From Rhodocollybia butyracea (Eukaryota; Basidiomycota; Agaricomycetes; Agaricales; Omphalotaceae), in the NCBI GenBank assembly GCA_015501585.1, contig JADNRY010000034.1:1-64000 (forward strand): a stretch of DNA of 64,000 nucleotides, written 5' to 3'. How positions within the stretch are numbered: position 1 is the stretch's first letter; each line of letters begins with the position of its first letter. Both the position numbers and the translations under genes were made by a program. Under the pieces are notes generated by a model, which did not search any database, was not told the DNA's origin, and worked only from the letters and a program-made list of their open reading frames with translations. Of this stretch, positions 11,106-21,837 are shown one piece after another.

Positions 11106-12731
11106 ATGTCCAAAACTCGAGCTGGTTCTGTTTATCAAGGCCAACAGGCAGATCAAACTCATGATCCTGTGTCTCAGGCCACTTTATCACCTCAGGCTTC
11201 TTCTAGGTCACACATTAAGTCCAAGTTACCTCAATCTGTCCTCACTCCTTCCCAAGTCACCTCTGGTGGCTCCTCTCTGTCTAAACCTGCTCAGACCACC
11301 CACTTGGGCTCCTCACTGCACCACACACTTCAATATCCCTTCTCTGACCTTCCTGGTCCATCCAGAACCACTGCTCATTCCCAAGATAAGCCTATTCAGT
11401 CCAAATCACTCTTGGATCGAATCACCCCCTCTCCTATCACCTCTGACCATGCTGCAGAGGTTGAAGAGATCAGAGCAGCTTCTGAAGCAATGGACCAGGT
11501 CCTTGAACAGTTCAGAAATGAGGAGATTTCTGTCAAAGAAGCCTTTAGAGCCTTCCAAGACCATAGTGGAGGTAAACCTGATGTGGTCCATGACTATGTC
11601 CAGCAGATGTTACAGATCCAGAGGGAAGAAATTAATGTTAGAAAAGACAAGAGAGCTGCTGCTAAAGAGAAACAGAGACAGCAGTCAACTTCTGAGAGAA
11701 TTACAGCTCAGCAAGCTGCTCAGGCTGCAGCATGGGCTGCTATGGAAAGGGAACTTATTGAGAATGAAGCACTACTTGCTGCAGTCAATGGAGATTCTAT
11801 TGAGATTGAGAATGAACAACCAGGCTCTGGTATTGTTCCCACTATGGATCCATTCTTGGCTCAGCCTGCTGCAGCTTCTGGGTCAAAGGTGTCCTCTAGT
11901 CTTCCAGCTTCACTTCTGGAGGCTGCCCCTCACCTTGCTGCACTCACTACTACCTCTTCAATGTCACCTCATGTCCAGAAAACATGGGATCTCAGACTTC
12001 ACTTCACTCTGGACACCAATGTGGATTCTGTTCTTGGACTCCTTTCAGCTCAGTTCTTTTCTGATCCACTCCCTCACTCTTTGCTTCGTCTCATCATTAA
12101 GGACAAGTATGTGGACTTTGAGAAAGTTCATGCTGCTGTCAATGGAACCACTTTCTTCCATGATGATAGCAAGGATTTTGGTACAGAGTTCAAGTTGGTT
12201 AGAAAGGAGCAGTCTATTAAAAACCTCCCAGTCACTACTGAATCCCAGTGGCTTCGAGTTTTTGAGGCTTGGCTCATTCCTTTGCTTAAGATATATCCTC
12301 ACAGGCAGAATGAGCTTACTACTTATAAAGCTCAGATTCAAGAGCTGTTTAGAGTTGCCCCCACTGATCCATCTATGGGAATCAGAGTGGACAGAGAGGC
12401 TCGTCAAAAGGCTGCCAATACACCTTTTGACCTTGGTACATCTGAAGGGCTTAGGAACCTTGTGCTTAAGGAGATGCTCTCTGACACTTCTAGAAAGAGA
12501 GCAGCTCCTACTTCATCTCCCACTTCTGCCAAGTCATTTTCCAAGAGACATGATACACCTTGTATCCTCTGGAATAATGATAGGTGCTCAGACCCTTGTC
12601 AGAATAACAGAAAACATGGTTATTGCAGTGAGTGTGGTGAAGCTCACAGAGCCATCAACAACCAGTCATGCTACTCAAAACTCATTGAAAGACGTCAAAA
12701 TCAGGGTAGAGACCACAATTCAAGGTCCTAG
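11106..12731 (+). CDS. Gag-like protein of the Ngaro-like element
   Basis: An open frame of about 541 codons; the ATG at 11106 is chosen because it is the first Met beyond the A1 repeat. N-terminus: about 120 residues rich in Ser, Pro, Gln and Thr. A charged helical region (RKDKRAAAKEKQRQQ near 11645) of coiled-coil character follows, then a folded core (DTNVDSVLGLL to near PFDLGTS). The tail is Cys/His-rich (CILWNNDRCSDPC, then YCSECGEAHRAI near 12620), probably nucleic-acid binding and not a simple CCHC knuckle. This is the nucleocapsid-type protein of the element. The frame is intact, and gag-type proteins can in principle package RNA of a non-autonomous element. Confidence 0.75.
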   Translation: MSKTRAGSVYQGQQADQTHDPVSQATLSPQASSRSHIKSKLPQSVLTPSQVTSGGSSLSKPAQTTHLGSSLHHTLQYPFSDLPGPSRTTAHSQDKPIQSKSLLDRITPSPITSDHAAEVEEIRAASEAMDQVLEQFRNEEISVKEAFRAFQDHSGGKPDVVHDYVQQMLQIQREEINVRKDKRAAAKEKQRQQSTSERITAQQAAQAAAWAAMERELIENEALLAAVNGDSIEIENEQPGSGIVPTMDPFLAQPAAASGSKVSSSLPASLLEAAPHLAALTTTSSMSPHVQKTWDLRLHFTLDTNVDSVLGLLSAQFFSDPLPHSLLRLIIKDKYVDFEKVHAAVNGTTFFHDDSKDFGTEFKLVRKEQSIKNLPVTTESQWLRVFEAWLIPLLKIYPHRQNELTTYKAQIQELFRVAPTDPSMGIRVDREARQKAANTPFDLGTSEGLRNLVLKEMLSDTSRKRAAPTSSPTSAKSFSKRHDTPCILWNNDRCSDPCQNNRKHGYCSECGEAHRAINNQSCYSKLIERRQNQGRDHNSRS

Positions 12732-12906
12732 ATCACTAGCAGGCAGCAAGAGGACTGCTGATGCTGAACTAGCACCTCCACTTTGCTTCAGAAGCGGCTC
12801 TTTATGGTCTTCTTCATCTCATTCATTTCATTTTACTCCAGCCAGTATTACTTCCATCTATTCTGCACCACCTCTGCCATCTCTTCCTCTGCATCTTCTG
12901 AATAAT

Positions 12907-13200
12907 CCTCAGATGCAGTCAACTCTCAAAGCTATGGCTTCATATATTAAAGTTGACCTCAACTCACTCTCAGCAGGAGAATCATCTCACAATGTTATTC
13001 TCCTTGCTATTGCTGCTATTGTTCTCAAGACTGGGATAGATATTCAAGTCAGATATACTGCTAGCAAGTCTAACATCAAAGCAGACTTACTGTCTTGCTT
13101 TTTGCTTGATGATTACAAGCCTCAATTCCCTGCAAATTGTGTCCGCCTTTTTGAGCCCCCAAGAGAGCTACTGCCGGCACGATGGAGAGAGTCCTTTTAG
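12907..13200 (+). pseudogene. C-terminal RNase H remnant of the deleted pol
   Basis: In a frame different from gag, a stretch ending with VRYTASKSNIKADLLSC and FEPPRELLPARW resembles the end of the RT-RNase H protein of fungal YR retroelements, where a (N/K)xxAD(L/S)LSR motif is typical. The RT domain and most of RNase H are missing: the gag stop at 12731 and this remnant are under 200 bp apart. I infer an internal deletion of roughly 2 kb. Confidence 0.6.
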
Positions 13201-14192
13201 AAGCCTTGGGTGAGCAGAGTGGCCGGAATGGGCGCTCTGCTCGCCCCCCAATGGATATGAACAAGTTGGATGATCTTGTTATCTTCCTTCAATCTCATGC
13301 CATTGAAAAGTCTACTAAAAATAACTATTCAACTGGTGCTAAAGACTACATTCGCTTCTGCACTTCTCACAACCTCTCCTTGGACCCTACTCCATCTACA
13401 CTGTCTCGCTACATAGCCTACACATCCAAACATATTGCCTCTGGGCCTAAATATCTCACTGGAGCAAGACACTACTTGAAACAGCTTTACCCTCATTTTG
13501 ATGAATCAAGGTCTGACCCCTTGGTTCAAGCTACTATAAGAGGGTCTAAGAAAGTCAGGGCTGACCCTGTGAAGAGGAAACCACCTCTTAGACCCCACCA
13601 TATCATGAAATTCTATGAAAGGAGACACCTCTCTTACAATCATCTTCTGTTTGCTACTATCATTAGTTGTGCCTTCTATGGGTGTCACAGAATTGGAGAG
13701 CTCACAGTTCCAAATCAAAAATCACTTTTTGACTGGAGGAAGGTAATCAAAAGGGCATCACTCAAGCTTGAGTTGTTGCAAGCTGGTTATCATCTTCCAT
13801 ATCACAAGAGTGATCCATTCTATCAAGGAACTGAGATTCTCTTCTGTACCCAGAAACTTGCCAATCCTGTCTCTTTGCTACAGGAATACACCATTGCTAG
13901 AGACAGGCTTCATGGAGCTAGACCAGCTCTGTTTATCTGTGAAGATGGCTCTCTTCCATCTAGGTCTTGGTTTGAATCTATGTTTTATGCTGTCCTGAGT
14001 AGAGACTTTGGTGGACATTCAGCTAGAGCTGGTGGGGCCACATTTTACTCTGGGCTTGGTCTTGATGAGTCCATCATCATGGCTCTTGGGAGATGGTCTT
14101 CTACAGCATGGAAAATTTACATCAGAGATAACCCTGCTGTCCGGGCTGAGTTGCAGCTAGCAGCTATTAGACTTCACCAACAACACCTTTAA
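13182..14192 (+). CDS. Tyrosine recombinase of the Ngaro-like element
   Basis: Integrase of the YR superfamily, up to 336 residues (a second in-frame Met at 13251 could be the true start). The core-binding domain runs over about residues 25-130. Catalytic domain: the first Arg in GCHRIGELT (near 13681), the HxxR box in GGHSARAGG (near 14015), RW in GRWSS (near 14090) and the nucleophile candidate Tyr in WKIYIRDNP (near 14115). All expected positions are present and the frame is open. It begins 18 bases before the end of the RNase H remnant frame, matching the usual pol/YR overlap of Ngaro elements, and ends 70 bp before B1. Confidence 0.9.
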   Translation: MERVLLEALGEQSGRNGRSARPPMDMNKLDDLVIFLQSHAIEKSTKNNYSTGAKDYIRFCTSHNLSLDPTPSTLSRYIAYTSKHIASGPKYLTGARHYLKQLYPHFDESRSDPLVQATIRGSKKVRADPVKRKPPLRPHHIMKFYERRHLSYNHLLFATIISCAFYGCHRIGELTVPNQKSLFDWRKVIKRASLKLELLQAGYHLPYHKSDPFYQGTEILFCTQKLANPVSLLQEYTIARDRLHGARPALFICEDGSLPSRSWFESMFYAVLSRDFGGHSARAGGATFYSGLGLDESIIMALGRWSSTAWKIYIRDNPAVRAELQLAAIRLHQQHL

Positions 14193-14261
14193 CACTCCCC
14201 TTGCGTCTCATTCACATCTTTTTCACCACCATCCACCCCTCAACAACAATCCATAGCTTTT

Positions 14262-14346
14262 ATAGCTCTTCATGATCCGCTTAATTTATGGGCCTGGGGC
14301 CTGAGTTTTGGCTAACTTATTCATTACTGAGTGACAAAAGGCATAG
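14262..14346 (+). repeat. Split direct repeat B1
   Basis: An 85-bp sequence from ATAGCTCTTCATGATCCGC to ACAAAAGGCATAG, directly followed by A2. It is repeated at 15574-15658. Confidence 0.9.
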
Positions 14347-15459
14347 GTCGACATGAAGGCGGATTCCAAGGGTAGGGAGACTTTCTGAAGGCCTCTGCAA
14401 ACAACAGATCTATCTTGACAAGTAGAGAGCACAGTTCATCACCTTGGTGCACATGAACTCTCTCTGCTTTGTCCACACTCCAGTCCTGACAGGTATAGAG
14501 CACAGTTCATCACCTTGGTGCACATGAACTCTCTCTGCTTTGTCCTCACTCCAGCATGCTTCAGTGTCTCTCTTTTGGCTTACAGACTATTTGAACAAGC
14601 TGAACCCCAGCTTCAAAACACATTTTATCTCTTGTTAATATCATCCTTTGCTGTTGAGCTATTCACAGTTCGAGTTGCAGCCTACAATGTGACACATCAT
14701 TGTCACATGACTTTTGGGATATCATTCTGACAGGAATTTTGAGGAGAATCCAATGGAATTTTTGCCGAGGCCATTGGATGAGCCATTCACATCATATGAT
14801 CACTTTGATCCATTCAAAGTCTGACATCCTTGTATCAACTCCAGACAGTTTTTTCTGTCAGTGGTTCTAGGACATGTCTGGTATCATTATGAGCGGTCTT
14901 TTAATGCGAATCCAATGGTGCAAAAATTATAGGATTTGAGTCACCGGTTCCCAAGATATCACAAGTTTAATATTTGACAGATGTTGGAGCAGTGTGTATA
15001 TTCAGTGGTTGGCTCCCACAGGTGCCAGAGTCCTGTGCAGAGGCCTGTGGTCGTCAGAAAAGCCTCTGAATCGCATTCCTGCTCCTTCCTTCCCTTCCCC
15101 CATCATATCCCTTGTCTTTGGTGGTTGGTAAGGACATCTGTCCCCTTTCTACAGCTCTGATAGCTCAAACATCATCTCTCAGCACTTCCTACATCTGCAC
15201 AGACCTTAGCTCTGCTCACAAGAGTCTCAGATACAGGAATTGGTGTGCCTTTTTCTCTGATCTACTGATCTTTCACTGAACAGAGCCCATAATACATCCA
15301 TAGCAGATCTACACACATCTAGAACCTCTCAAGTTGACCTAGTTGTTAGATCTTGGATATCAGGGCTCTCAGTGCGCTCAGACTACCTATATTATCTATG
15401 TACTATGTACTGATTGATATTTGGCTTAGATCTTGCTTGATCAAGCCAATTTTTTGTCA
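14347..15459 (+). repeat. Split direct repeat A2
   Basis: Second copy of the 1.11-kb A repeat, sandwiched between B1 and B2. Between its end and B2 lie about 114 bp of sequence not found downstream of A1. Confidence 0.9.
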
Positions 15460-15573
15460 CCCTCCCTCCTCTCCCTTTATCTCTGTAATTGTACAAACCA
15501 ATGTATGTTCTATTTGTTTCTTCTTTAGCTCATTGTCTAGTATGCTTTTTTAGACCTACTCATGTAACAGTAC

Positions 15574-15658
15574 ATAGCTCTTCATGATCCGCTTAATTTA
15601 TGGGCCTGGGGCCTGAGTTTTGGCTAACTTATTCATTACTGAGTGACAAAAGGCATAG
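15574..15658 (+). repeat. Split direct repeat B2, right end of the Ngaro-like element
   Basis: Second copy of the 85-bp B repeat. Unrelated flanking sequence (GTACTTAGGCG) follows immediately. Confidence 0.9.
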
Positions 15659-16945
15659 GTACTTAGGCGAAGTGGTGATAGTGAGGCGAAGTAGTGGTAG
15701 TGAGGTAGTAAGGTGAAATAGGGTAGTAAGGTGCAGTGGTAGCGAGGCGAAGTAGTAGGCATTGAATGTATGTGACAGCGTGTGCCATAAATCTGAAAGC
15801 TTGTGAGTTTATATGATACATAATAGATGTATAAATACAGTCACGCACCAAACAGTTCTTTGGAACTCAGTTATCAATAAATACAGGATAGGTCAACAGA
15901 GCATACCTACGTGAAGAGTCAGTAATTGTCATAACCAACAAGTGAAACATACCTAGAAACAAACTACAGCCAGATAGTCAAATGAAAGGGAGAAAACATT
16001 GGACAGCGACTGTTGAGAGGGAGAGAACATTGAGTGATGGTGAGAGGCGGAAGGCAGCGCGAGAAGCTAAAGGCAACGCCGGGTGAGAATCCGGTGGGAA
16101 TCACTGTCAAGAAGCAAGTTACAAACGAGCACCGAGAGCTTTTTCAACATGGTTATCACGAGATCTTGAGGGCAGGGTCCGGCTGGCTCCCGCATAGCCT
16201 TATTAACGACAACAAAAGAGCCACGTCACCTGTCATGTATGGAACTGTGTTGATTTCTTCCCTTGTTTCTTCCTCGCTTTCTTCTTTCTTCCTCTCTGCT
16301 GCTGCTGCCATTCAAGCTTGTACTGTATGTTTGCTTGTGCTTCATCATGGATTTTACTTACCGCAATGTGTAGGCTTCTTTTATTTCAGTTGTTATTAGT
16401 AATATTTCATCTCGCATAGAGCATATTCTGAGTGTATTTGTCTTATTATGTCACGGCGGCAGCGATTGAAGACAACCGCGGTCCACAAGCTTTTCACGCA
16501 TCTCCGGGTTACATGATACCCTGTCTGTAAATTTTCAAGAATTCCGGAAAATTTTGCAAAGGCTGGAAAGCCTATCAATAACTTGTCAAAATTTGTCAAA
16601 AGCTGAATTCTATGTATTTTACCTTACATGAATTATCAAAGTTGTTCAAATTCATAGAATTATTCAAATTTATGTAAACTTAGTAGGCTTTTCGAGATCT
16701 TTTTTGAAATTATGACATATTTCGTGGAGGCAGTTTTCCTGATGGGAATCTTACTAGGATTTTTAATCTTTTGAGAATCTTTGTGAAAATTATTGAATAT
16801 TTCGGGTGGGCGGTTTTCCTGATGTACCTGGGCACAACTGTAGCAACTGAAAGCCATATGACGTGTCGACATCGTGCGGTTGTATATGGCCTGATCAAAA
16901 CTTTTTTTTCCCCCAAAAACCATTATTTTTACAAACGGCAATAAT
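15659..16945. other. Gene-free region with GTAGTGAGG-type low-complexity tract
   Basis: 15660-15755 is an imperfect purine-rich iteration (GGCGAAGTAGTGGTAGTGAG and relatives). 16510-16830 is AT-rich with AATTTTC/GAAAATT stretches. At 16893-16945 a sequence with AACCATTATTTTTACAAACGG matches, in inverted orientation, 8670-8715. No credible gene found. Confidence 0.5.
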
Positions 16946-17170
16946 TATTCCTCACCGTCATCTTAGTACAAGAGCCACGTAGCATATATGTATAACCCTC
17001 GTCACTCACAAAAAACTTGGATGGCGTACAGAGGTGTGATCTCCGCACGAGGGGAAAGATCTTTCAGGTAAGTTCATAAACTAAGTCATTTTCAGTATCC
17101 GCAATAAATTCTGAAGACTACCGTCCTGACAAACCCTCTCCAAAAGAACATCTTCAATGGAATATGGAAT
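16946..17170. repeat. Duplicated unit R1, left part
   Basis: Matches 21840-22060 with moderate divergence (shared stretches such as TATAACCCTCGTCACTCAC and TGGATGGCGTACAGAG). The unit continues at 20478 after the LTR element that interrupts it. No coding function could be assigned. Confidence 0.7.
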
Positions 17171-17425
17171 TGTAACGCCTCCGCCTCTCCATAATCACCA
17201 CTGACCGTATCCGGCGATACGGTCATACTAGACACCGCCGATAGACCAAACAGTCTATCTTATCTTTCTATTTATTATTAATTATATATAATAAATCCGT
17301 TACTATAAGTATTGTACGATTACTTAAGAGTCTAGTTAGTCTTTTACACCGTCGTACACACAATAGTATCCTATTTGTCGTGTTCACCGGTGTTCCTAAG
17401 GACTTTGCCCATAGGGCGCGTTATA
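17171..17425 (+). repeat. 5' LTR of the gag-only element
   Basis: A 255-bp LTR. It carries an AT-rich stretch (TATTTATTATTAATTATATA) that could serve as promoter core. It is followed by CTTTTTTGAACATC, similar to the sequence after the LTR of the nested element at 33848-35324 (CTTTTTTGAGCAACC on the other strand). Confidence 0.9.
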
Positions 17426-17726
17426 CTTTTTTGAACATCAAAAAATACTTTTGTGTGAATAACACAAAGCTATTAGTTTAACAAGCTAAAAACAGTTATA
17501 CTACCAAGTATAACAATCACTATTCCAACTCGCTTCAACAAGCTATACAAATCCGCTCCATTCTTCCTTATCGCTATATCATTTGCTTGTGCGCGATCGC
17601 GCACCTTCCATTCGTGGTGACGTGTCACCACAATCAATCTATTCAGTCGCATCAGCGACTCATTCCGTGCGTGCGTCTGAAGGACGGCACTACAGGCAGG
17701 ACAAAAGTCCACCTAATGAACAGTAT

Positions 17727-19883
17727 ATGACTATTCATAAGAAACGGCCTACCCGAGAGGGTTTAAGTGAGATTTCTTCTGCGCTACGAGATGTAGCGGC
17801 ATCACTCGACAAGAGTACGCAAGTACTCAATTGTATTCTCAATATAACTGAGAAATGGGATGCATCTAGCATCTGATCTAATGAAGAAAGATCTTCTTCA
17901 TCGAGAAACAGCAATAGAATCACTATTGCTGCACCCACACCGAGACGGCCTGCCGTCACACCGCCGGTATTGCACAATGCAGCACCATCTGTTCCTACCG
18001 AGGCAAACAACTTGGTACGCCAATGGCGTGAGACTGTGCCCAAGGCACCGTCAGTCCAACAATCACTGTTGGACGAACAGTATTCACAAGGGATGACCAA
18101 GTCACCCCGTCATGTTCCTGTATTCCGACAGGAATATGCACCAGTGTCAGTAACTATACCGACACCCATCTACACATCCCGCATGAGACAGAGTCCCAAT
18201 GCGGAGGCAGCGTCTCTGACACTGCGAGGTCCCAGGCCATTACCGGTGACCAAATCTTGCTCACCACAAAGCGCGGTGAACATTAAAAGTGAACCGAAGT
18301 TACCTCGTAACTTCAATCAGGTAGTAGCGATACCACCACAGGAAAGTACAATGTACTTCCCTACTGCAAGGGCGCCAATGGTACCCAATATTATTACACC
18401 TGTACCAAACACTACTGGAAATCATTCCAGTATGGGACCGCAACACGGTACCCTTCCGGTAGTTCCTACTACCATATCCATCGCCCCGGCGACACAAAGT
18501 GTTGCCCCTCCGGTAGTACACACTACCGTAAGACTGCCCAAATTGCCGCCCAGCAATGCGCCAGAGCCAAGTTCAATGCCAGTACCAACGGTATTGGCCG
18601 AGTTGCAACCACAGCCGCTTCCTTTGGGAGTAGCTAAAGATTGGATGAGTCGCATAGCGATTCAACGCCAACATAACACCAGTCTCCGAGATTTCGGATT
18701 CGCGCCATCTGGGCTTCCCGACCAAATGGTGGGATATAATGTCGACGGAATACCCGTTGATAAATTGACTACTCCCAGAGAAATCTGGGATCGATTTTAC
18801 ATTCCACCCGCTGAGTCCTTTCCAGGTCCAAGCAATAATGCCAGAGCGAAAGCGCCTAGCAAAAAATCCCGTGAAGGGGGGAGGAAGCACAAGAGTGCTA
18901 AATCCAAAGGCCGCAAACGCAGGCCATGGTCGGATGAATCATCTGACTCTAGTGATACCGAGTCAAATACTGACTCTTTGTCTGATGCCTCTTGGCTAGA
19001 CAAATTTGCTACCCGTAAGGGTAAAATTACTCCTAATGAGCGCCGTAAAATACTGCGTTCACTTGCATCTAAGATGCGAGAAACAACAGGTGACGACGAA
19101 CGTCGTTCCCGATGGAAACACAAGGTACACAAAGTGTACCATAAACAAATTCGAGATAAGGTAGGGAATCCTATCCCTCCCATTGAGAGCCGTAAAGCTC
19201 TTAAAGTTCCATCTCCGGAGGTCTATGACGGATCTCCGGATGTCGATGTCTTTGAGCGGTGGCTAATGTCACTTCTCCAATGGATGGTAGTCAACCGCAT
19301 GTGCGGTGACAATTACGATGCTACACAGACTGCCGTGCTTGGCATGTTTCTAAAGGACAAAGCCCTTGACTGGTATAACGACAAAGTCGCTGGTATACAC
19401 CGCACTGTCCTTAAGTGGACATTTGAAGGCGCCATCATTGGTGTCTTTGATCGTTGCATCCAAGCAACGACCATTCATCAAGCTGCACGGCAGTTTGACC
19501 TTATTGAGTATTCACCCGATATGGGTGTGAGGGATTATTATTCCTCACTTACACGATGGGCATCACGGATGCTCCAAACACCGGATGATGCAACAATGCG
19601 GAAACGGTTCATTGAGGGATTACCCTTCAATATTATCAGGCAACTCACGAACGAGGGGATCGTTCCGGAGTATGCCAAATTAGAAGTGATGGTCAGAGCC
19701 GTCACACGCATTGAGGACCACACGGCCCTCACTAAATATTATGTCTCTTCTAGGAATAGAGACGATGAACTTGAATCATCAGAACACCCCGATGAGTCGG
19801 ACACCGAGAACATTAAAAATGTTCTTGAGCCAATTGAGGAGGACACCTCCTTAAGTATCAGAAAGGATAAACCTTCCGAATGA
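17727..19883 (+). pseudogene. Gag-like protein of the gag-only LTR element, one in-frame stop
   Basis: The same frame runs from 17583 to 19883 and is broken once, by TGA at 17874-17876. The first in-frame ATG is 17727. N-terminal part: a helical segment (ISSALRDVAASLDKSTQVLN). Middle: a long Pro/Thr/Ser-rich linker, then a basic Arg/Lys/Ser-rich patch (residues encoded near 18850-18930). C-terminal part: the Ty3-type gag fold (PSPEVYDGSPDVDVFERWL near 19210, LKDKALDWYND near 19350, VRDYYSSLTRWA near 19530). No CCHC zinc knuckle was found. Either a recent nonsense change or a stop that is read through; the frame beyond it is otherwise clean for 2 kb. Confidence 0.8.
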
Positions 19884-20207
19884 TTTATTGGGTTATTCCG
19901 ACGCCCAGGTAATATGCCTTGGCATCACTACTTATCCTCAGCCCGGATTCTCACTGAGAATCCTCATTAAGCAATACTCGGAAACTTCCGAGTCTGCGCG
20001 TTGAACATTCGGACATTTCCGAATCAAATCATACTCTAGTGGTACGCCCCACTACTGTTTGATTCGGACAAGTCCGAAAATCTGATGCGCCGCATCAATT
20101 AAATCCCGTACTTGATGCGGGAGCATTCTATGTTAAACCAAATTAGAAATGGTTTGGATGGTGATGATGTCATTACCATTTTCGATTCACATCCCTGATG
20201 TTAATCT

Positions 20208-20219
20208 GGTGGGGGAGGG
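20208..20219 (+). promoter_or_regulatory. Polypurine tract of the gag-only element
   Basis: GGTGGGGGAGGG directly abuts the right LTR, the usual site where plus-strand DNA synthesis is primed in LTR retroelements. Confidence 0.7.
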
Positions 20220-20472
20220 TGTAACGCCTCCGCCTCTCCATAATCACCACTGACCGTATCCGGCGATATGGTCATCCTAGACACCGCCGATAGACCAAAC
20301 AGTCTATCTTATCTTTCTATTTATTATTAATTATATAATAAATCCGTTACTATAAGTATTGTACGATTACTTAAGAGTCTAGTTAGTCTTTTACACCGTC
20401 GTACACACAATAGTATCCTATTTGTTGTGTTCACCGGTGTTCCTAAGGACTTTGCCCATAGGGCGCATTATA
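20220..20472 (+). repeat. 3' LTR of the gag-only element
   Basis: 253 bp; differs from the 5' LTR by a TA dinucleotide in the AT-rich tract and a few substitutions. Followed by the second GGAAT target duplication at 20473-20477. Confidence 0.9.
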
Positions 20473-20477
20473 GGAAT

Positions 20478-21290
20478 GGAGAAAGCCGCTATCGCTACAG
20501 CCAAGAGGAACATGAACGTGAATGAAGAACGGACAGAGAGTAATACGACAGAGAGACTCCGAGTTCCAAAAGCATCACATTCTGACAGGATTTCCTCATT
20601 CGCCTTATTCTTGTTCCACTCTCACTCTTGCTCCACGTCTCGTTCCAAATCTGGCCAGTAAACAAAGCCAAACCAACACTGCGCAAGTGTAGATGGAAGA
20701 ACAGTACGGTGTTAACCCCCAGAAGCAAGGAGGCCAGTTACGTAGGAGGCGGCTATAACGATTGCCGAAATACTACATATTCAATGACAGAGCACATATT
20801 TAATTGGACCAGAGCCATCGAGCATTCTTGTTTTCCAAGCAATCACGCTGTAAGGCAATGCAACATGATCAACTCTCCTTTAATCCCCATCATTGTCGCT
20901 GTCTTCTCCTACGCTAAACCCATTCAGTCTTGTTCATTGCGTTAAATGGAGATTCATAGTTCACCGTTCTAAGGAAAGTTTACTTCTGGGTGGCATGGAT
21001 CGATCCTGGTTGGCTGAGTGATGGCTTGCCCAAGAAACAATACGTGCCACAGCTACATTGCCCATTATTGATGGTGGTAGGACCGGACTGCGTGAGAGAT
21101 AAGAGTCTTCTTCCCCGCTTTATTAACAAGTCTTTAAATCTCTGTGCCGTTTTCCTCCCGACAAGCCTCACTCATGTCGTGGTAGTATAGTCATGGTAGT
21201 ATAGTTCAAGGGAAAAAAAAACTCCGTGATTTCAGCGTGATGGGAGGTCCTTTGGGGTGAGTTTCATTAATCATGTTATTTATTGACCCA
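20478..21290. repeat. Duplicated unit R1, right part
   Basis: Continuation of unit R1 after the LTR insertion. It aligns in order with 22076-23130 (for example ACTCTCACTCTTGCTCCACG and CAGCTACATTGCCCAT in both). No open frame is conserved between the copies, so I do not call a gene. Confidence 0.65.
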
Positions 21291-21837
21291 CTATAGCACA
21301 GCGCCATCCTTGAAGTGGATGTAAATTTTGATCTACTTGCAGAATGGAACAAGCCCAATCCTGGTTGAATGACTGGGCGAGAGTATGGCAATAAGAACGG
21401 ATGGTGAATGAATGGAAAAAGAGAGCTGTGACATTGACGTTGAGATCTAGGAGATCTTGCGGCCGGGGTTTGGAACGTTCTTCCAGCCACGACTCGTGGG
21501 TCTAATGTCCAATTGACTCGCCCATGCCACGACGTCTGTGCCTTCTCCAGAGTCAAGAACATATGTTGATTTTCCAGGAACGCCTCTGTTGCAGTTGGCC
21601 ATTTCTGAATCATGTATTGCCGTGGTAGTTCTGAAGAGAGATAATCGATAAAAGTTTGTCTAGGCGACTGGACAAAGCTGGACAATCGAGACATCTCGAC
21701 AGTCCGAGAAAGGGTTGCATTGGCGCCCAGGCGCTTACCTTTTACGGATGTCAAGTTCAACCAACGTGTTTTCCTTTTCAGATTGGCAAGTTCTCCATGT
21801 ACACGGTAACCGATGATCAATCTTTAGATTTCCTCGC

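Larger units (their letters stand above)
9950..15658 (+). mobile_element. Ngaro-like YR retroelement with complete split direct repeats, RT deleted
   Basis: The plan is A1 (9950-11063), gag, RNase H remnant, tyrosine recombinase, B1 (14262-14346), A2 (14347-15459), B2 (15574-15658). B1 abuts A2 exactly as expected of a Ngaro/PAT-type element. A1 and A2 appear virtually identical (differences seen only in T-runs), pointing to recent activity. Left flank AATGAAGGTA and right flank GTACTTAGG share a GT with the B1-A2 junction, compatible with a GT crossover and no target duplication. The element lacks the RT that should lie between gag and the recombinase, so it needs a partner to move. Confidence 0.85.
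17171..20472 (+). mobile_element. Gag-only (non-autonomous) LTR retrotransposon, Ty3-type gag
   Basis: LTRs at 17171-17425 and 20220-20472 differ by only a few bases and have near-inverted ends (TGTAACG ... CGTTATA/CATTATA). The target duplication GGAAT is seen at 17166-17170 and 20473-20477. A polypurine tract (GGTGGGGGAGGG) lies directly before the right LTR. The interior encodes only a gag-like protein; there is no protease, RT, RNase H or integrase. The empty site is independently shown by a second copy of the flanking unit near 21.8-23.1 kb. Confidence 0.9.

Noticed and set aside
11161..13200. A 679-codon open frame overlapping the gag of the Ngaro-like element
   Set aside because: Its first 1.5 kb is the +1 shadow of gag (Leu/Ser-rich, no domain). 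Only the last ~100 codons match a real family (RNase H remnant).
20422..21820. Several frames of 60-200 codons on both strands in the R1 region
   Set aside because: None is conserved in the duplicate copy R2, so they are unlikely to be genes.
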